A DNA stretch of 64,000 bases from Parapristionchus giblindavisi (Eukaryota > Nematoda > Chromadorea > Rhabditida > Diplogasteridae). Below, piece by piece: positions 1-12,150 of the stretch (the first letter of the stretch is position 1; every line of letters starts with the position of its first letter). The notes under the pieces were generated by a model. That model saw only the letters and a list, made by a program, of their open reading frames with translations, did not search any database and was not told the origin of the DNA. Both the position numbers and the translations under genes were made by a program. The stretch is taken from positions 383,409 to 447,408 of the forward strand of contig CALSFV010000079.1 of NCBI GenBank assembly GCA_943737045.1, given 5' to 3'.

Positions 1-568
1 ATTCCTAAACCTCTATTTTGACTCAAAATTTTGGTTTTTTCGGGCAAATCATCCCTTGTTGTAGTTTGCTCCAAAGTTTTTCGACCAGGTATTGTAGCCT
101 AAGCAATTCTGCATCTATTTCACTTATAACTGGGTTCTTCGCGATAGACCCAATTCTCGAATTTTTCGATCGAAGTTCCGTCATCGATGGTTTTCCCGAA
201 CAAATGCTGTATTTTCCAAACGATTGGTGCGGAATTGTGGTCTACACAAAGTTTCGAGGTGAGACCAGTAAAATGACACAATAAGCCCATCACTTGGATC
301 AATATGAAAATTTCGATTTTCACTACCCGGGTCATGGTCCGAAAATTTCAAAATTCCTCAAGTTTGAAATGTTTTTTTTTATTTATGCGGCTTATTGTGA
401 AGTACTAATGATGTGAATAATATTCAGCCAATGCCCAATGACTGATCTCTACTTTCAACCATTTTTTCGAAAATTTTCATTCTGATTGCGTGCGAAAAAT
501 CAGAATTGTGTTTGAATCAGTTTCCAAATTGCTTTCTGTAAAATTTTGTCATAGTACTTTGCAATGTA

Positions 569-845
569 CATAATCAATATGAAAATCGTTTAATTTCGAA
601 AATTTATAAAATTCAATTTGGGTGTCTACTTTCACGGCAAATTTCTGAAATATTGCAGTTTTTCGACTCGAATGCTGCGACAATGAGCAAATGACAATGA
701 CTGTGTGAAGTTTAGTGATGAGTACAACATATTAGAACTGAAATCCCGGCATTCGGTTCACTTTTGAAAAATCGATTTCCATGACCCCGGGGTCATGGTA
801 AAAAATATGAATTTTTCGAAATTAACGATTTTCATATTGATTATG
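569..845. repeat. Inner MITE with about 34-bp terminal inverted repeats
   Basis: It begins CATAATCAATATGAAAATCG at 569 and ends with the reverse complement at 826-845. TA lies on both sides (567-568 and 846-847), which fits a Tc1/mariner-type insertion. The interior has a GACCC/GGGTC-rich stretch that also occurs in the outer foldback arms, so the two may be related. No coding capacity. Confidence 0.7.
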
Positions 846-1089
846 TATTAGGTTGGGTCATAAGTCTTGTCGCATTTTGGAGGGGTATGTTTGGGCTATC
901 ATTGCTCAGTCGTACGTTATCGATTACCCCGTCCGTTATGGCAGTAAACAAGTCACAACTACTACTCTTTAAGCGTAGTAGTGAATTGTACCTACATCGT
1001 GTCTAGTAGATGAAATGCCTCTACAATTAATTCCCAGTTTTGTGCACATGTGACACGTTACGTTCTTTTCTTCCTATTCGAGCTCAAAC

Positions 1090-1883
1090 ATCCCGATGTC
1101 CACATCCGTATGGCGGTAGTATACAACTCTAAGGCCCCTAGTACGCGCACCGTGTGACATTGGTTCAAACCCTTCGAAGAAGGGAGTACCACATCAAAGG
1201 TCCGGACGGCCCCCCAGCTGGACTTGGACGTGCTAGAGCATTACGTCCAAGCGGAGCCCTATGCTACCACCCGTGATATGGCGACGAGTCTTGGGGTAAG
1301 GGAACCCACCACCGTTGGTTGCCTACAGGATCTTGGAAAGGTTCAGAATTTGGGTCGATGTTACCACATCAAATTTCGGACAAGCAGAAGGAAAACCGTG
1401 CGGATCTGTGTCTGAATCTAATTTCGTACGCTCGTACAACGGCTTGGATCGACGTGTGGCGTATTGGGGGCTGTTCCCGCAGGGGTCGACTATTACGGCC
1501 GCGGTATACTCTCGCCAACTACAGACCCTGAAGTCCAAGGTCCCCTCCGTTCCCTGGCTGCGCGACCGGATTCACTTCCAGCACGACAACGCCCGACCCC
1601 ATGTGGCAAGGACGGCCAAAAAGGTCATGTTGGACTTTGACTGGCACGTTGCCCCCCCCCCCCCCCGCCCTACTCGCCCGACTTGGCTCCTAGCGATTAC
1701 CGCTTGTTTTCCGATATGCAGCGCACTCTCGGAGGAGTACAGTTCAACAATCAGCGGAAGGTCGAAATTTGGCTTACCAACTACTTTGCCTCTAAGCAGC
1801 CGTCCTTCTGGGAGCACAATATCCACAAGCTACCCGAACTTTGGAGGAAGTGTGTCGACGCAGATGGCGCTTGCTTTGATTGA
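1090..1883 (+). pseudogene. mariner transposase pseudogene
   Basis: Pieces of the family can be read in different frames. A helix-turn-helix-like part lies at about 1224-1415. A catalytic part carries the HDNARPHVA motif (second aspartate) at about 1578-1615. After a frame change at the C-run near 1651-1664 comes the YSPDLAPSDYRLF-type motif and a C-terminal stretch ending at TGA 1881-1883. The section that should hold the first catalytic aspartate (GDEKW region) is missing, and the N-terminal part has an in-frame stop before about 1165. It cannot encode active transposase. Confidence 0.85.
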
Positions 1884-1918
1884 TTTGCTTTTGCGGAGAT
1901 AAAGTTATTTAAATTTGT

Positions 1919-2038
1919 TTAAAGCCACACCCAAGCTAATTTGAAACTTTCCGCTCTGGCAATACTCTCTCACTTTCTTTGTTTGCGAGAGAGTATTGCC
2001 AATGCGGAGGGTAAAATTAGCATGGGGTATTCCTTTAA
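1919..2038. repeat. Family A hairpin MITE, copy A1
   Basis: About 120 bp, flanked by TTAA and nearly palindromic, with ends resembling AAAGGCACACCCCGAGCTAA. The central stem is built from CTCTCTCGC and GCGAGAGAG. Other copies lie near 12.85, 14.99, 16.97, 26.74, 34.92, 35.64, 35.84, 39.93, 45.11 and 45.32 kb. This one is nested inside the mariner relic, so the family moved after mariner had inserted. The TTAA target suggests a piggyBac-type mobilising enzyme (inference). Confidence 0.8.
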
Positions 2039-2643
2039 AGGGTCAAAAATGCGAAATGACTTATGACTCAACCTAATACATTGCAAAGTACTATGACAGA
2101 ATGTTACAGAAAGCAAGTTAGAAACTGATTCAAACACAATTCTGATTTTTTAGCACGCATTCAGAACGAAAATTTTCGCAAAATGGTTGAAAGGAGAGAT
2201 CAGCCATTGAGCATTGGCTGAATATTATTCACATCATTAGTACTTCACAATAAGCCACATAAATAAAAACGTTTGAAACCTGAGTAATTTTTAAATTTTC
2301 GGACCATGACCCCCGTGTCGTGAAAATCGAAATTTTCAAATTGATCCAAGTGATGTGATTCTTGTGTCATTTTATCTTTTCACCTCGAAACTTTGAGTAG
2401 GCCACAATTCCGCACCAATCGTATGGAAAATACTGCATTTGTTCGGGAAAACCATCGATGACGGAACTTCGATCGAAAAATTCGAAAACTGGGTCTATCG
2501 CGAAGAACCCAGTTTTAAGTGAAATAGATGCAGAATTGCTTAGGCTACAATACCTGGTCGAAAAACTCTGGAGCAAACTACAACAAGGGATGATTTGCCC
2601 GAAAAAAAAACAAAATTTTGAGTCTAAATAGAGGTTTAGGAAT

Positions 2644-3100
2644 CAACGCACATTCGATGCTAATAGTGAATTAGCAAGGTCTGTGCACCCTAGACGCATC
2701 GCAAATGATATTTGGAATTTATCTCAACAATTTGAGAAATTATGATTTTTAAACGTTTTCGCACTTAAATTAATTTTTCTAATAGCCTGAGGGCACAAAC
2801 AGGAAATTTCTGCTGTTTTGTGTAATAAGGGCTGATGACACTCCTAACACCCAAGTATGGACCCCCAGCTCTCATTGCTAGCGCACGCGTCCGGGGGGTG
2901 GTCGAGTCTTAACGGCCATCTCTCTTAATATTTTCGCCTATCCTCCGCTTCTCGTGTTTCTCGTGTTTTTTCTCACGCACATGCCCCCCCCCCAAATATT
3001 TGCCTTGTGCATAAGTAAACTCTGCGATACAACTCTTCAAAAACTATGGCAGCGTTTTAGTACTAACCACTTACATTCTCGGTTTTATTGTTATCAATAC
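2644..3100. other. Non-coding stretch without recognisable gene
   Basis: Lies between the foldback element and the microsatellite. No homology to exons 5-15 of the zinc-finger family was seen on either strand, although paralog 1 would have to continue in this direction. A short C-run lies at 2984-2993. Confidence 0.4.
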
Positions 3101-3427
<327 letters not shown>

Positions 3428-3588
3428 TTTATGTACTCACGTTGAGTCCAAGATTCCTTCCACTGGAGTAGTATTGCTCTGTTAAGAGCGCGTAAGAATT
3501 CTATAAGTGTGATGATTATGTTTCAAAGTTTAAACAAAGAAACTGAGAGATAAAATCTTCGTTGGCATGCTGCCGGGAACCAAACGGT

Positions 3589-3709
3589 TTAAAGGGAGCG
3601 TAACATCTCTCAACGGCCTCTACATTGTGCACACTATTTCTCTGTTCTCTAACAACGAGAGAGCGTAGAGCGGCGAAGAGACCATTGAGAGAGGTTACAC
3701 TCTCTTTAA
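3589..3709. repeat. Family B hairpin MITE, copy B1
   Basis: TTAA-flanked palindrome of about 121 bp with ends TTAAAGGGAGCGTAAC and its complement. The stem includes CTCTCTCGTTGTTAGAGAACAG. Family B recurs at 3734, 12966, 19368, 22850, 23879, 24899, 27963, 33633 and 34008. Confidence 0.85.
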
Positions 3710-3733
3710 GGTAAGGGTTTCGAAACCTGGCAT

Positions 3734-3848
3734 TTAAAGGAAGCGTTACCTCTCTCAATGGTCTTGTGCACACTATTTCTCTGTGCTCTAACAACGAGAA
3801 AGCATTGCGCTTCGAAGAGACCATTGACCGAGGTTACAGTCCCTTTAA
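3734..3848. repeat. Family B hairpin MITE, copy B2
   Basis: Second copy 25 bp from B1, also with TTAA at both ends (3734-3737 and 3845-3848). Both sit in intron 3 of paralog 1. Confidence 0.85.
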
Positions 3849-4436
3849 AGGTTTTTTGCAAAGAATAAGAATAATATACATTTTTGACGATAGTTGACGA
3901 CTTCTTATATTTATCGATGAGGTCTTGGAAGAGCGAGCCATGAACCTGTAATAAAGCCTTCTTCGCAGATCGCTCGAATTGTTGGCACTGCTCACGGGGC
4001 ACATGAGTTATTTCAGCAGGATATGATTTTTTACAATTTTCTAAACAATAATCATCAGTTTTAGTTGCTTCCTAGCTTCCTATAGTCTAGATATTACATT
4101 ATATTACTATGTATTACACTTATATCATATTATATATATCGTATTCACATTACCATTATATCACAGTTTACTATCATTTATTCACTTTTTTTATTTATTT
4201 ATTATCACATTATAGATTATTAGCGACCTCTCCTCGTTATGGTTTTTTCTTCATCACCGAATACTCACAATGCATTACTGACATATTGGAGACGAATTAA
4301 TCTTATCCTCTCTATGACACTGATCCCGCGATTTAATACTGTGACCTAGCTCTTTTCGCTTCTTCTTATTTTATCACTTGTACTATCGATTATTTTATTT
4401 TAACTCTGTCATCAAATTGAAAGATGCGATAAATAT

Positions 4437-4545
<109 letters not shown>

Positions 4546-5611
4546 CCAAAAAAAAAGATAAATCTCTGTGATGGATTACCTTGATTATTCATGTTGATTT
4601 TTATCTTACTTAGTCTACATGTGAAGATCTGCACTCCCCTCCATCTTCTCCCTCCCCAATTCCCACCACCCACTTTCCCGATTCACTTATTCACTTATTT
4701 ATTCTTTGTTTCAAATGTTGTCACATCTTTATTGGGTGTATGATAAATAAATAAACAGATTACCCTCCTAAAGAGTATTAGTTTACTATGGACAATTGCG
4801 GAAACCTATGCATGTTCGACTTTCAAAATCTCCTTGATCACCTCTGATCCTGAAAATTTTTGACGCGCGAATTTCAGATGGGTTGTGATTTTGTGGAAAA
4901 AAAACTATCGAAAGAGAGCGTTGGCTTGCCTCATGGATGGTGATCGAGCGTGGTTTTCAATTTATCATTTTCCACGAAATTGAAAAATGTTTACATACGA
5001 TCTACATTATTTTAAAGCATGATAATATCAGAGCAGCCAGCTTATAAGAAGGAATACCTGCACAAAATGATTGAAGAATTTGAAGAAATTCTCGAATTCT
5101 TTGCTGGGACAGAGAGCGCAGGATCCAGAAAAGTAGGCATTAGTGTGACTCTGCAAAGATTTACGTTACTTTTATGAAAAGATAAGACAACCACCATGAA
5201 ATTGCTTTCGAAACAATTTTCACATCAGAAACCTATAGTCAGTCTGTTTTATATATAAAAAAACAAGTCATTGCGTTTAAGATATGTCACTTAATATGAG
5301 CATTTCATGGACCTATGTATATGGAAACCTAAAAACTGTGTTCGATTACGAGTATCGATCTTGAATATTTTTTATTCTGAAAGACCCTTAAACGCACGCG
5401 TGAGTTACATTCCCTCAGAGAGGGCGCGACTAACAATTGTCAAGTGCATTAATTGCTCTCAAAATCAAGAGGAGAAGACAGCTACAGAATTTTGAAAATA
5501 CAGGAATAATTGCAATCACATAACGAGTTAGTTTGCGCGTTTCGCCATTTCCTCATTAGTTATTGCAACGTTGAACCAATAATAAGCGTAATCTCTTTCT
5601 GATGTGAACTC

Positions 5612-6105
5612 ACAAGGGAAGTCAGCGGAGTCAGTCCGGGCGTTCGAGATGAGGCATACACCATTCGATAGGTCTCCAAAAAAGAAGAACTTTTTCTATT
5701 TACCATTTTTCCTGAGGACTCCTGGGCGCCGAGATATTTGCACATTCCCCTCTCGCTTTCTGTTGAACGAAAAACCAGCCTCTTGGCTATTCGAAGAGAG
5801 GAAGTGGTTACCGGGTGAGATGTTTCCATCACTTTTTTTCCAATGCTACCATCGTTCGTGGAATACGAGCAAAATATTTGGAAACAAGGCCATTGGTACC
5901 ACTCGGCCGCCACTTACTCTCTTCGAAAAGCCAAGAGACTGGTTGTTCGTTCAACAGAAAGCGAGAGGGGAATTTGCAAATATCTCGGCGCCCAGGAGTC
6001 CTCAGGAAAAATGGTAAATAGAAAAAGTTCTTCTTTTTTGGAGATCTATCGAACGGTGTATGCCTCATCCCGAACGCCCGGACTGACTCCGCTGACTTCC
6101 CTTGT
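5612..6105. repeat. 494-bp foldback MITE in intron 1 of paralog 1
   Basis: Arms 5612-5815 and 5905-6105 are inverted copies of about 200 bp, with ends ACAAGGGAAGTCAGCGGAGT and complement. The interior motif ATGAGGCATACACCATTCGA also occurs in the 1.7-kb foldback at 17405-19132, so the two belong to one superfamily. The long reading frames here are only mirror images of the two arms. Confidence 0.85.
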
Positions 6106-6231
6106 CAGAGTGCAACTAACCGTTAGTCGGTGAGCTTCCACATATAGAGGATCACTGTTCTCAAGTCCACACAATTGACACTTCGTTTTTGAGTCCATGG
6201 TCACTTCTGATTAATCTTCAATGATTAATCT

Positions 6232-6420
6232 TAATTTAGAGTTCAAAGAAGAAAAACAGGGAAGGAGGCTAACATTTAAAGGTTATGAGTGTAAACAAGA
6301 CAGAAACAAGGGAGGGACATATCTACGAATAGGGGGAAGAGTGGAAGGGAGCGAGACACAACAAGGGGGAGAGGGAGGGTATGACCAAAGAGTTTCATGT
6401 TGCGAAATGAAATACCATAT
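6232..6420 (-). promoter_or_regulatory. Conserved pyrimidine-rich leader upstream of paralog 1
   Basis: On the - strand this is a C/T-rich block with interspersed TTTCTGTCTTG and CCCTTTGC-like stretches, ending about 35 bp before the start codon. Matching blocks precede the other copies (23690-23870, 32395-32565, 39765-39920). It may be 5' UTR or promoter. The role is inferred only from conservation and position. Confidence 0.5.
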
Positions 6421-6703
6421 GTTATTAGACGTAGCGGCCAAAACATCATAAGGCACATTATTAACTAATATGAGGCCGTTTGCGTAAGAGTCGAACAAGG
6501 GTTGGCACATTTTTAATACCCTCAAAACTAGTGTATAGGACCCCGCTGATGAAGATGCACATAGTTATTTTGTCCCCAGTGGTCCCGCAGCGCCTTTGCC
6601 GAATTACGGTAACGTTTTCAAGTCGTTCACGGTCCATGGTCGAGCTAGAGGTCTGAAAAGTGGGCTCCTGGGTCAGAATTCGATGTCGATGATGGATGTG
6701 TAC

Positions 6704-7230
6704 CAGGGCTGGGATTTTTTGAAAATAATTTCAAAAAAATTTTTGATCAAAAAATTCAAAAAAATGACTATTCAAAAAAAAATTCAAATTTTTAAAAAAA
6801 AAGTTCTTTACTTCGTTTAAAAGGATACTAAGCAATTCAGACACATCATTTTTTGCCTGAAAAGTGGATAAAACGTTCAATTACGCAATTCACCAAATTC
6901 TCAAACATGAAAACATCATACAATATTTTTTCGCTTTTTAAAAATTCTACGTCAGTGCATTGGGCACATTAATGCTCACTAAAATTCATAGAATCCGCTT
7001 CATCAAGACCGTGCAAATGATAAAAATGGAAATTTAGTTAAGTTTTGTCAAATGTTGTCACAATTTTCCACAAATGTTTCACTTTTTGTCGTTTTAACGG
7101 CACTTTTTTTTACATTATTTTTTTTGATTTTTTGAGAAAAATTCAAAAAACTATTTTGATTTTGAATTTTTTGAAATGGTCAAAAAATTCAAAAAATTCA
7201 AAAAATCAAAATCAAAAAATCCCAGTCCTG
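6704..7230. mobile_element. hAT-type element E (non-autonomous)
   Basis: The ends CAGGGCTGGGATTTTTTGAA and ATCCCAGTCCTG are complementary and of the CAGGG type common in hAT elements. The flanks are ATGTGTAC at 6696-6703 and 7231-7238, an 8-bp target duplication as expected for hAT. The inside is AT-rich and contains no transposase. Confidence 0.8.
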
Positions 7231-7238
7231 ATGTGTAC

Positions 7239-7950
7239 TAGGGTGGCAAGAATGGCGCAAGAGTATTCGTTCCCACTGGCAGTCTTGGCCGAGTTATCGG
7301 GGAGAGAGGCATTTACGATCTCTCTCTCATCGAATGAGCCGGGAGAGGGGGTCATTGTCTCGAATAGTCAAAAACAGTCGAGTCGAAATCGAATGGAAAG
7401 GTTTTTCTCAGCACTGCATTGACCAAATTCAAAACTTTTTAAACTTCTGACATGAGCTCATTAAGTGCTATAAAACGAAGCCAAATTTAACAATTTTTTC
7501 AAAAAAATGTTTTGTTAATAATTTGTTGGTTTATGATACAATAATAATATTAATTTGATAACAATCATTATGGCAAAACTATTATAAACTATTATTAAAG
7601 TTCCAATTCCTCATCAGATTCAACCTCTTCAATCTCACTCATATCCCATCTAATGTATTGGGATACGGTACTCATCAAAGAAAAAGAGAAATTTGAATTT
7701 GAATTATTTGATGCGAATTGTGTATCATTTTAAAGATCTCGTTATGCTGATTTCAAATATACATAATTTGTCTAGTTTTGTTCAAACACGGCCTTGAAAA
7801 ACGCTCGACTCGACTTCGATTCGACCTAAAAACGATTATCCGAGGGAGAGAGATAGAGACTGCCAAGGGGAACGAATATCCTCTCCATTCGATCTCGACT
7901 CGATAGAGACTACAAAACAGGCTCATTCGAGAGCAATTCTCGCCACCCTA
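7239..7950. mobile_element. hAT-type element F (non-autonomous)
   Basis: The ends TAGGGTGGCAAGAATGG and ATTCTCGCCACCCTA are complementary. The flanks are ATGTGTAC at 7231-7238 and 7951-7958, the same 8-mer used by element E. An inner inverted pair (GGGAACGAATA-type, near 7265 and 7880) extends the palindrome. No transposase. Confidence 0.8.
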
Positions 7951-8901
7951 ATGTGTACATCATTAGTTTTGAAAAATTTTCAAAAGGTCGATTAGTGGAA
8001 ATTTTGATTGAGACAGTTGCGGGCCTAGCGAGTATGACAGTTCGAACCGGCGTGACGAGAGGATTTCAACGATGTATTATGAGCCCATATCTCCGCTGCT
8101 CCGCTAATATTGCCTCAGTGATCTGCGAAAGAGGTAAACAAGAGGACTCTCTCAATTCCGCGCGCTCTCTCGCACTCTCGAGAGAGCGCGGCGAAATGAG
8201 AGATTGCCCAGAGAGCGCGCGGAATAGAGAGACGCAGACAACTCCTCGTGATTCATACCTCTAGCTCAACCATGCACTGAGAACGGCTTGAAAAAGTGAT
8301 GTAACCCTAATCCCGCCCAGGCGTTGCGGGACCACTGGGGCCGAAATGAAAAAGCCCATCTTCATCGGCAGGGTCGATACCCCCCCCCCCTTTTACACAA
8401 GTTTTGAGGGTATTAAAATATGTGGCCTGTGTCAACCCTCCCCCAGATTTGCCCGACTCTTACACGAACGGCCTCATATATTAGTTTTATAATTTATTTT
8501 TTAACGTGCAAGTAAACCAATAATATAAAAAATCCAAGTACATTGCTAATTTAAATGAAGCAAGTGTAGAAAATGTTTCAAATCTCGTTCACTTTAGATG
8601 GGGCTTTTTGGTGGCTCACTATCTAGCGATTTCCGAGATGCAAAATTAGGAGACATCTCAGTCAAAGATTGATGGTTCTTTCATCAACGCAATCAAAGAT
8701 CTGCTACAGTTCCCTACAGTTTTTTACGAATTCATCAACGAAATTTTGTTTAGTTTATTCTACGAAGATATGTAATTAATCAAGTAGGACCGTCACCTTC
8801 GATCAACTAACTGCCATTGTCCTTGCAGTTGTCCTCCTCAATGGTCGGTTCGGAGACGTGATGAGACGACATGCCGATTAGCCGTTTTATAGGTATAAAA
8901 G

Positions 8902-9035
8902 GTAAAAGGTAAAGGTACAACAACCCGCTATTCAAGGCACACGAAGTCCTGCGGGTGATCACTGCTAGGTCAGCGATCTTTCAAGGCCAATTCAGTCCGG
9001 AGGGCCTAATCTCTTCTTCGGGCCTACTTTAGCCG
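8902..9035 (+). repeat. Dispersed repeat K, copy K1
   Basis: Carries GGTAAAGGTACAAC, CGCTATTCAAGGCACACGA and CAATTCAGTCCGGAGGGCC. The same series returns at 31568-31700 (+) and reversed at 20725-20830 and 22990-23095. Short pieces occur at 10166-10223, 15313-15345 and 55346-55395. No coding capacity or terminal inverted repeats seen, so the class is unknown (possibly SINE-like). Confidence 0.6.
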
Positions 9036-9147
9036 TTAGGTCGACGCACCTATGTCGTGGTTCAGTGGAATGACTGACTGTATCTTGATGGATGCAACTA
9101 TATATACGGACGATTTGGACAAGTGTTTAGATGGGAATAGGAATCGC

Positions 9148-9218
9148 CGTTGAATCACCAGAGTGATTCAGAATGATTTTTTTGCGATTCAAGATCCAAT
9201 GACTTTTCGATGTGCGAA
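9148..9218 (-). repeat. Solo terminus related to the giant palindrome M
   Basis: This 70-bp stretch (GTTGAATCACCAGAGTG ... CCAATGACTTTTCGATG) matches the last about 80 bp of element M (54790-54858) with several differences. It looks like a small MITE or truncated relative of that element. Confidence 0.6.
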
Positions 9219-9469
9219 AAGGTGAAAATGTAGTTTTAGTTGATTGATATTGATCGATGTGATATCGATCGATTTTTATTGACTGCTGTCTGGAATCTTC
9301 CCATTGAGTCATTTCTGGTGTTGTTTCACGATATTGAAAATCGTCCATTTCATGAAAGTTGAAAGTACATCTTCAGATTTTCCAATCTTCTATAATAAGA
9401 AGATCGAGGAGTGGAGATACTAACAATAACTTCCTAATAACAATATCAGTAGTAGAATTAATGGGACCA

Positions 9470-10030
9470 CTCAAAATCGAGGTGAAAAGTGGATTAGTGG
9501 AGGAGTCACGACGATGATTGCTTTATTATAAAATGCCACGATGTGATCAGATGAGATGGCGGGAAAAGGTCGAAGAGAGCAATGAATAAAACGAAATGAG
9601 ACAATTAAATTAACAATATTATAATAATAGATGTACAAGTATAGGTTTGCATGCACGTAAAATGTAAATTATTTTTTAAGAAATATATAGGTTAGTTTTA
9701 CTGTGCCTTATGGAGTTTCGGCCGCTACGTCAATGGCAAAGAAGAATATAACATATGGTATATGTTAATTGTGTGCTACCATAGTTTATGAAAGCTATAG
9801 ATCATATAGATAATTAATCAATACGCCATTGTTCGTATAACTCACCATTAAAGTAGACATATATCGTAAACGACAAGGAAATGTACTTAAATAATTAGGT
9901 ATTAGTATATCAAATGCGTAAACTTGTAGGGGCGAGATCCACTGTGCCGGCCATAGGTTATAGACAGTGAACCTCTACCCAATGGGGTTGGAAATCTTCA
10001 GTATGCGTATAGTGGGTCATAAGCCCAATG
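9470..10030 (-). other. Upstream block of paralog 1, shared with the other paralogs
   Basis: Read on the - strand, about 9480-9610 matches 31230-31345 and 38990-39125 (TCTCATTTCGTTGTATTCA ... CCCGCCATCTCATCTGG). The segment 9780-9845 matches 30770-30850 and 38520-38600. These blocks precede the zinc-finger genes in the same orientation, so the duplication unit included several kb of upstream DNA. No coding frame is supported. Confidence 0.6.
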
Positions 10031-10899
10031 TCACCAATCTTTCCAGACAATAGTGTATACACTGAGTTGCTAAGAAGTGTCTTTCATTGCTAGGGTGATC
10101 CTCGGCTAGAGTCAACTCTTCACTTTTAATATGTAATGAGACGGGAAAGTGTAGCGATTTATATTGTGCGTAAAAAGGTAAAGGTAAAGGTACAACCAGT
10201 TATTCAAGGCACACGAAGTCCTAGATTGTGCGAATGCATAGTATTTGCATAACAAAACGGCAAATCTGTTGTAAGTAACAGGAGAACGGGTGCAAAAATA
10301 TAACATTCGAAATATTATATTTCGCATGCACTCTATCGCTGAATCGGCATAAAATTCTCATTCTATGGCTTGCGAAATAACGCTTTACTATCTTTCTGGG
10401 TTCACAGCATATTCGTGGGACTCCACCCTTAATAATGTATTATTGATAAGTTTCGCAAAAGCATACCTAATTACCTCGATTCTTACAACATTGAAACACT
10501 CAAGACGTTCTTCGTTAGTCTAATGACACTAACCAACCGCTTCAAGCGGCGGTTTGACTATCGCTCAATGGACAGCTGATTGGCAACTACCTCTAGCATC
10601 TCATAAATGTAATTCCCTGAATCTAGGTATGGCTAATCATAAAGAATCTATACCATAAATGAAGTAAACTTAAATCACAGAGAAATCATCAAAGATCATG
10701 AATTCATTATTCAAAGAAGCTTAACTTTTTCAGAACATTGTAACTCCGTAGATCAATCTCGATAAAAGCAAAATCGGCTTGCCATATAATTAATTATGCG
10801 AGGTCTTCGAACCATAAAATTCGCGTTAAAGCATATTCAATCTACATCAGTCCTAGCCAATCATTGTCTCTCTTTTCACTCATCTGATTCAACACCCAC

Positions 10900-11057
10900 G
10901 GCGGTTCATTGGAGGGAAATCCCTACATTTAACTTTGTCTTGAATCCTCCCGCACTTTGAAAAATCGGCAAAGTTGATTTGCACCGATCGGGATTCGAAC
11001 TTACGGTGTTCGGATCGCTAAACAAAACTACTAGTCACTAAGCCATCTCGGCATGTT
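10900..11057 (-). mobile_element. tRNA-headed SINE, copy S1
   Basis: On the - strand a tRNA-like head starts near 11055 (GCCGAGATGGCTTAGTG) with an A-box-like block and the B box GTTCGAATCC (10991-11000). A tail containing AAATCAACTTTGCCGATTTTT and TTAAATGTAGGGA follows. Copy S2 (53647-53823) has the same head and tail. The head no longer folds convincingly, so this is not a functional tRNA gene. Confidence 0.75.
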
Positions 11058-11361
11058 CCCGCAAAACACGGTGATAGCTGCAGTCAGAAGCGCTCCTATG
11101 GCGAGCAGCCGCAACGCGTCGCCGCAACGCACTCAATCATATTGTATATCTCATATGAATTTTCGTGTTAAGACTTTTTTGACCAATTTTGCAATAGGTT
11201 TGAAAAATCCAGAGTCGCTCTTAATTACTGTTATTGAACCGCCGTGACACTTGCTCATCATAGATTTTAATTTAATTTAATTTATCATACATTAAATAGA
11301 TGTGACAATAAGTGACAAATAAATAGTGTGAATAAGGCGAGGGGGTTATTTTCAAAAACAC

Positions 11362-11997
11362 CTTTTCAAAAGCTGTTCCGTTTAATACAATCGATATGAA
11401 ACGATGAATCGTTATTATTGTCACTCCAAATAGTTCACTCATAAGTGAGAACGCAAGAAAAGCCTGAATGGTAACTGTTTCGTAAATTTTTTTTATCATT
11501 ACACCCATTTCTCTATTTTCTGTCGCTCCTGTCAGGGGTGTATGAAATAAATAAATAATTAAAAATAACAATTGAACGTTCCGTACATGATAAAGCTTTG
11601 GGAACACCGTATCATTAGTGTTCATGAAGAAAGGCCATTTGTACGCCATTTCCAAAGTTATTGTGAAATGGCGTACAAATGCTCCGAAGAAGTAGAATAG
11701 CAGCGTGAAACAATCAATTAGTGCCTGAAACAACCCGATAAATATCAATACAAAAAAGTAAACTCTAGCCCACTAGTTTACTAGATCACTTGTCCACTAG
11801 TTCACTAGTCCACTAGTTTAATTTCTCGAGTCAGCGTTTTTTTGTTCCAAAGCGTTTGATTTGCCACATACCTGAGCTTTCCAAAGCATGTAGAACACTG
11901 AATCATAAGGAGGTGTTTTCCGTCCTTGTACAACTATTCGGGTCTCGATAGCGTATAGAATCAATGTCACAATTGTAATAAACTGCAAATGATTTTT
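11362..11997 (-). pseudogene. Serpentine chemoreceptor-like gene fragment
   Basis: Three exons can be read on the - strand: 11997-11872 (42 codons), 11724-11587 (46) and 11463-11362 (34). All are phase 0 with AG/GT borders. They encode hydrophobic segments of transmembrane type, and the third contains SELFGVTIITIHRFISIV, resembling the TM3 end (xxxNRFxxI) of nematode serpentine receptors of srv/sre-like groups. A first exon and the last transmembrane segments were not found. A SINE and an AT-rich repeat follow at 10900-11340. Family assignment is by general resemblance. Confidence 0.5.
11765..11820. repeat. Short tandem CACTAGT-type repeat
   Basis: Irregular repeats of CCACTAGTTYACTAG over about 55 bp, between the chemoreceptor-like exons (in their first intron). 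Confidence 0.8.
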
Positions 11998-12150
11998 CTG
12001 GAAAAAAAATACTTTAAAAACCATCATCGTTGTATTATACTTCCCTATTTTTCTATCGATAATGAAACTTTATCAAGCGCAGAACAATTTCCTCCCCGAA
12101 TATTCTGTGGTTGATAAAAATCATTGTGTTGTAGTATTGTAATGAAACCA

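Larger units (their letters stand above)
848..2076 (+). mobile_element. mariner-family transposon, degenerate copy
   Basis: Terminal repeats TTAGGTTGGGTCATAAGT at 848 and the near-complement at 2059-2076 are flanked by TA at 846-847 and 2077-2078. The 1.23-kb length is typical of mariner. The interior encodes a broken mariner transposase. A 120-bp hairpin MITE (family A) has inserted near the right end. It sits at the TA centre of the outer foldback element, directly next to the inner MITE. Confidence 0.9.
1..2643. repeat. Large inverted-repeat (foldback) element, interrupted by two nested elements
   Basis: Positions 1-568 reappear as reverse complement at 2077-2643, so the two arms are each about 567 bp. 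The start (ATTCCTAAACCTCTATTT) mirrors the end at 2643. The centre was a perfect palindrome around a TA dinucleotide (GCAATGTA / TACATTGC). That TA is where an inner MITE (569-845) and a mariner element (848-2076) now sit side by side. No transposase belongs to the outer arms. The left end coincides with the window edge, so the element may extend further. It is probably a MITE-like DNA element moved in trans. Confidence 0.85.
6463..8486. mobile_element. Inverted-repeat element D, copy D1, carrying two hAT-type insertions
   Basis: The left end AACTAATATGAGGCCGTTTG mirrors CGGCCTCATATATTAGTT at the right end (8470-8486), and the inverted homology extends about 200 bp inward. A GC-rich hairpin of GAGAGAGCGCG type lies at about 8130-8240. 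A second, shorter copy (D2, 23129-23706) lacks the two internal insertions and shows the empty site. No transposase frame was found. Confidence 0.8.

Noticed and set aside
5560..6133. Several overlapping ORFs of 68-137 codons on both strands
   Set aside because: They mirror each other because the region is an inverted repeat. There is no motif or splice context.
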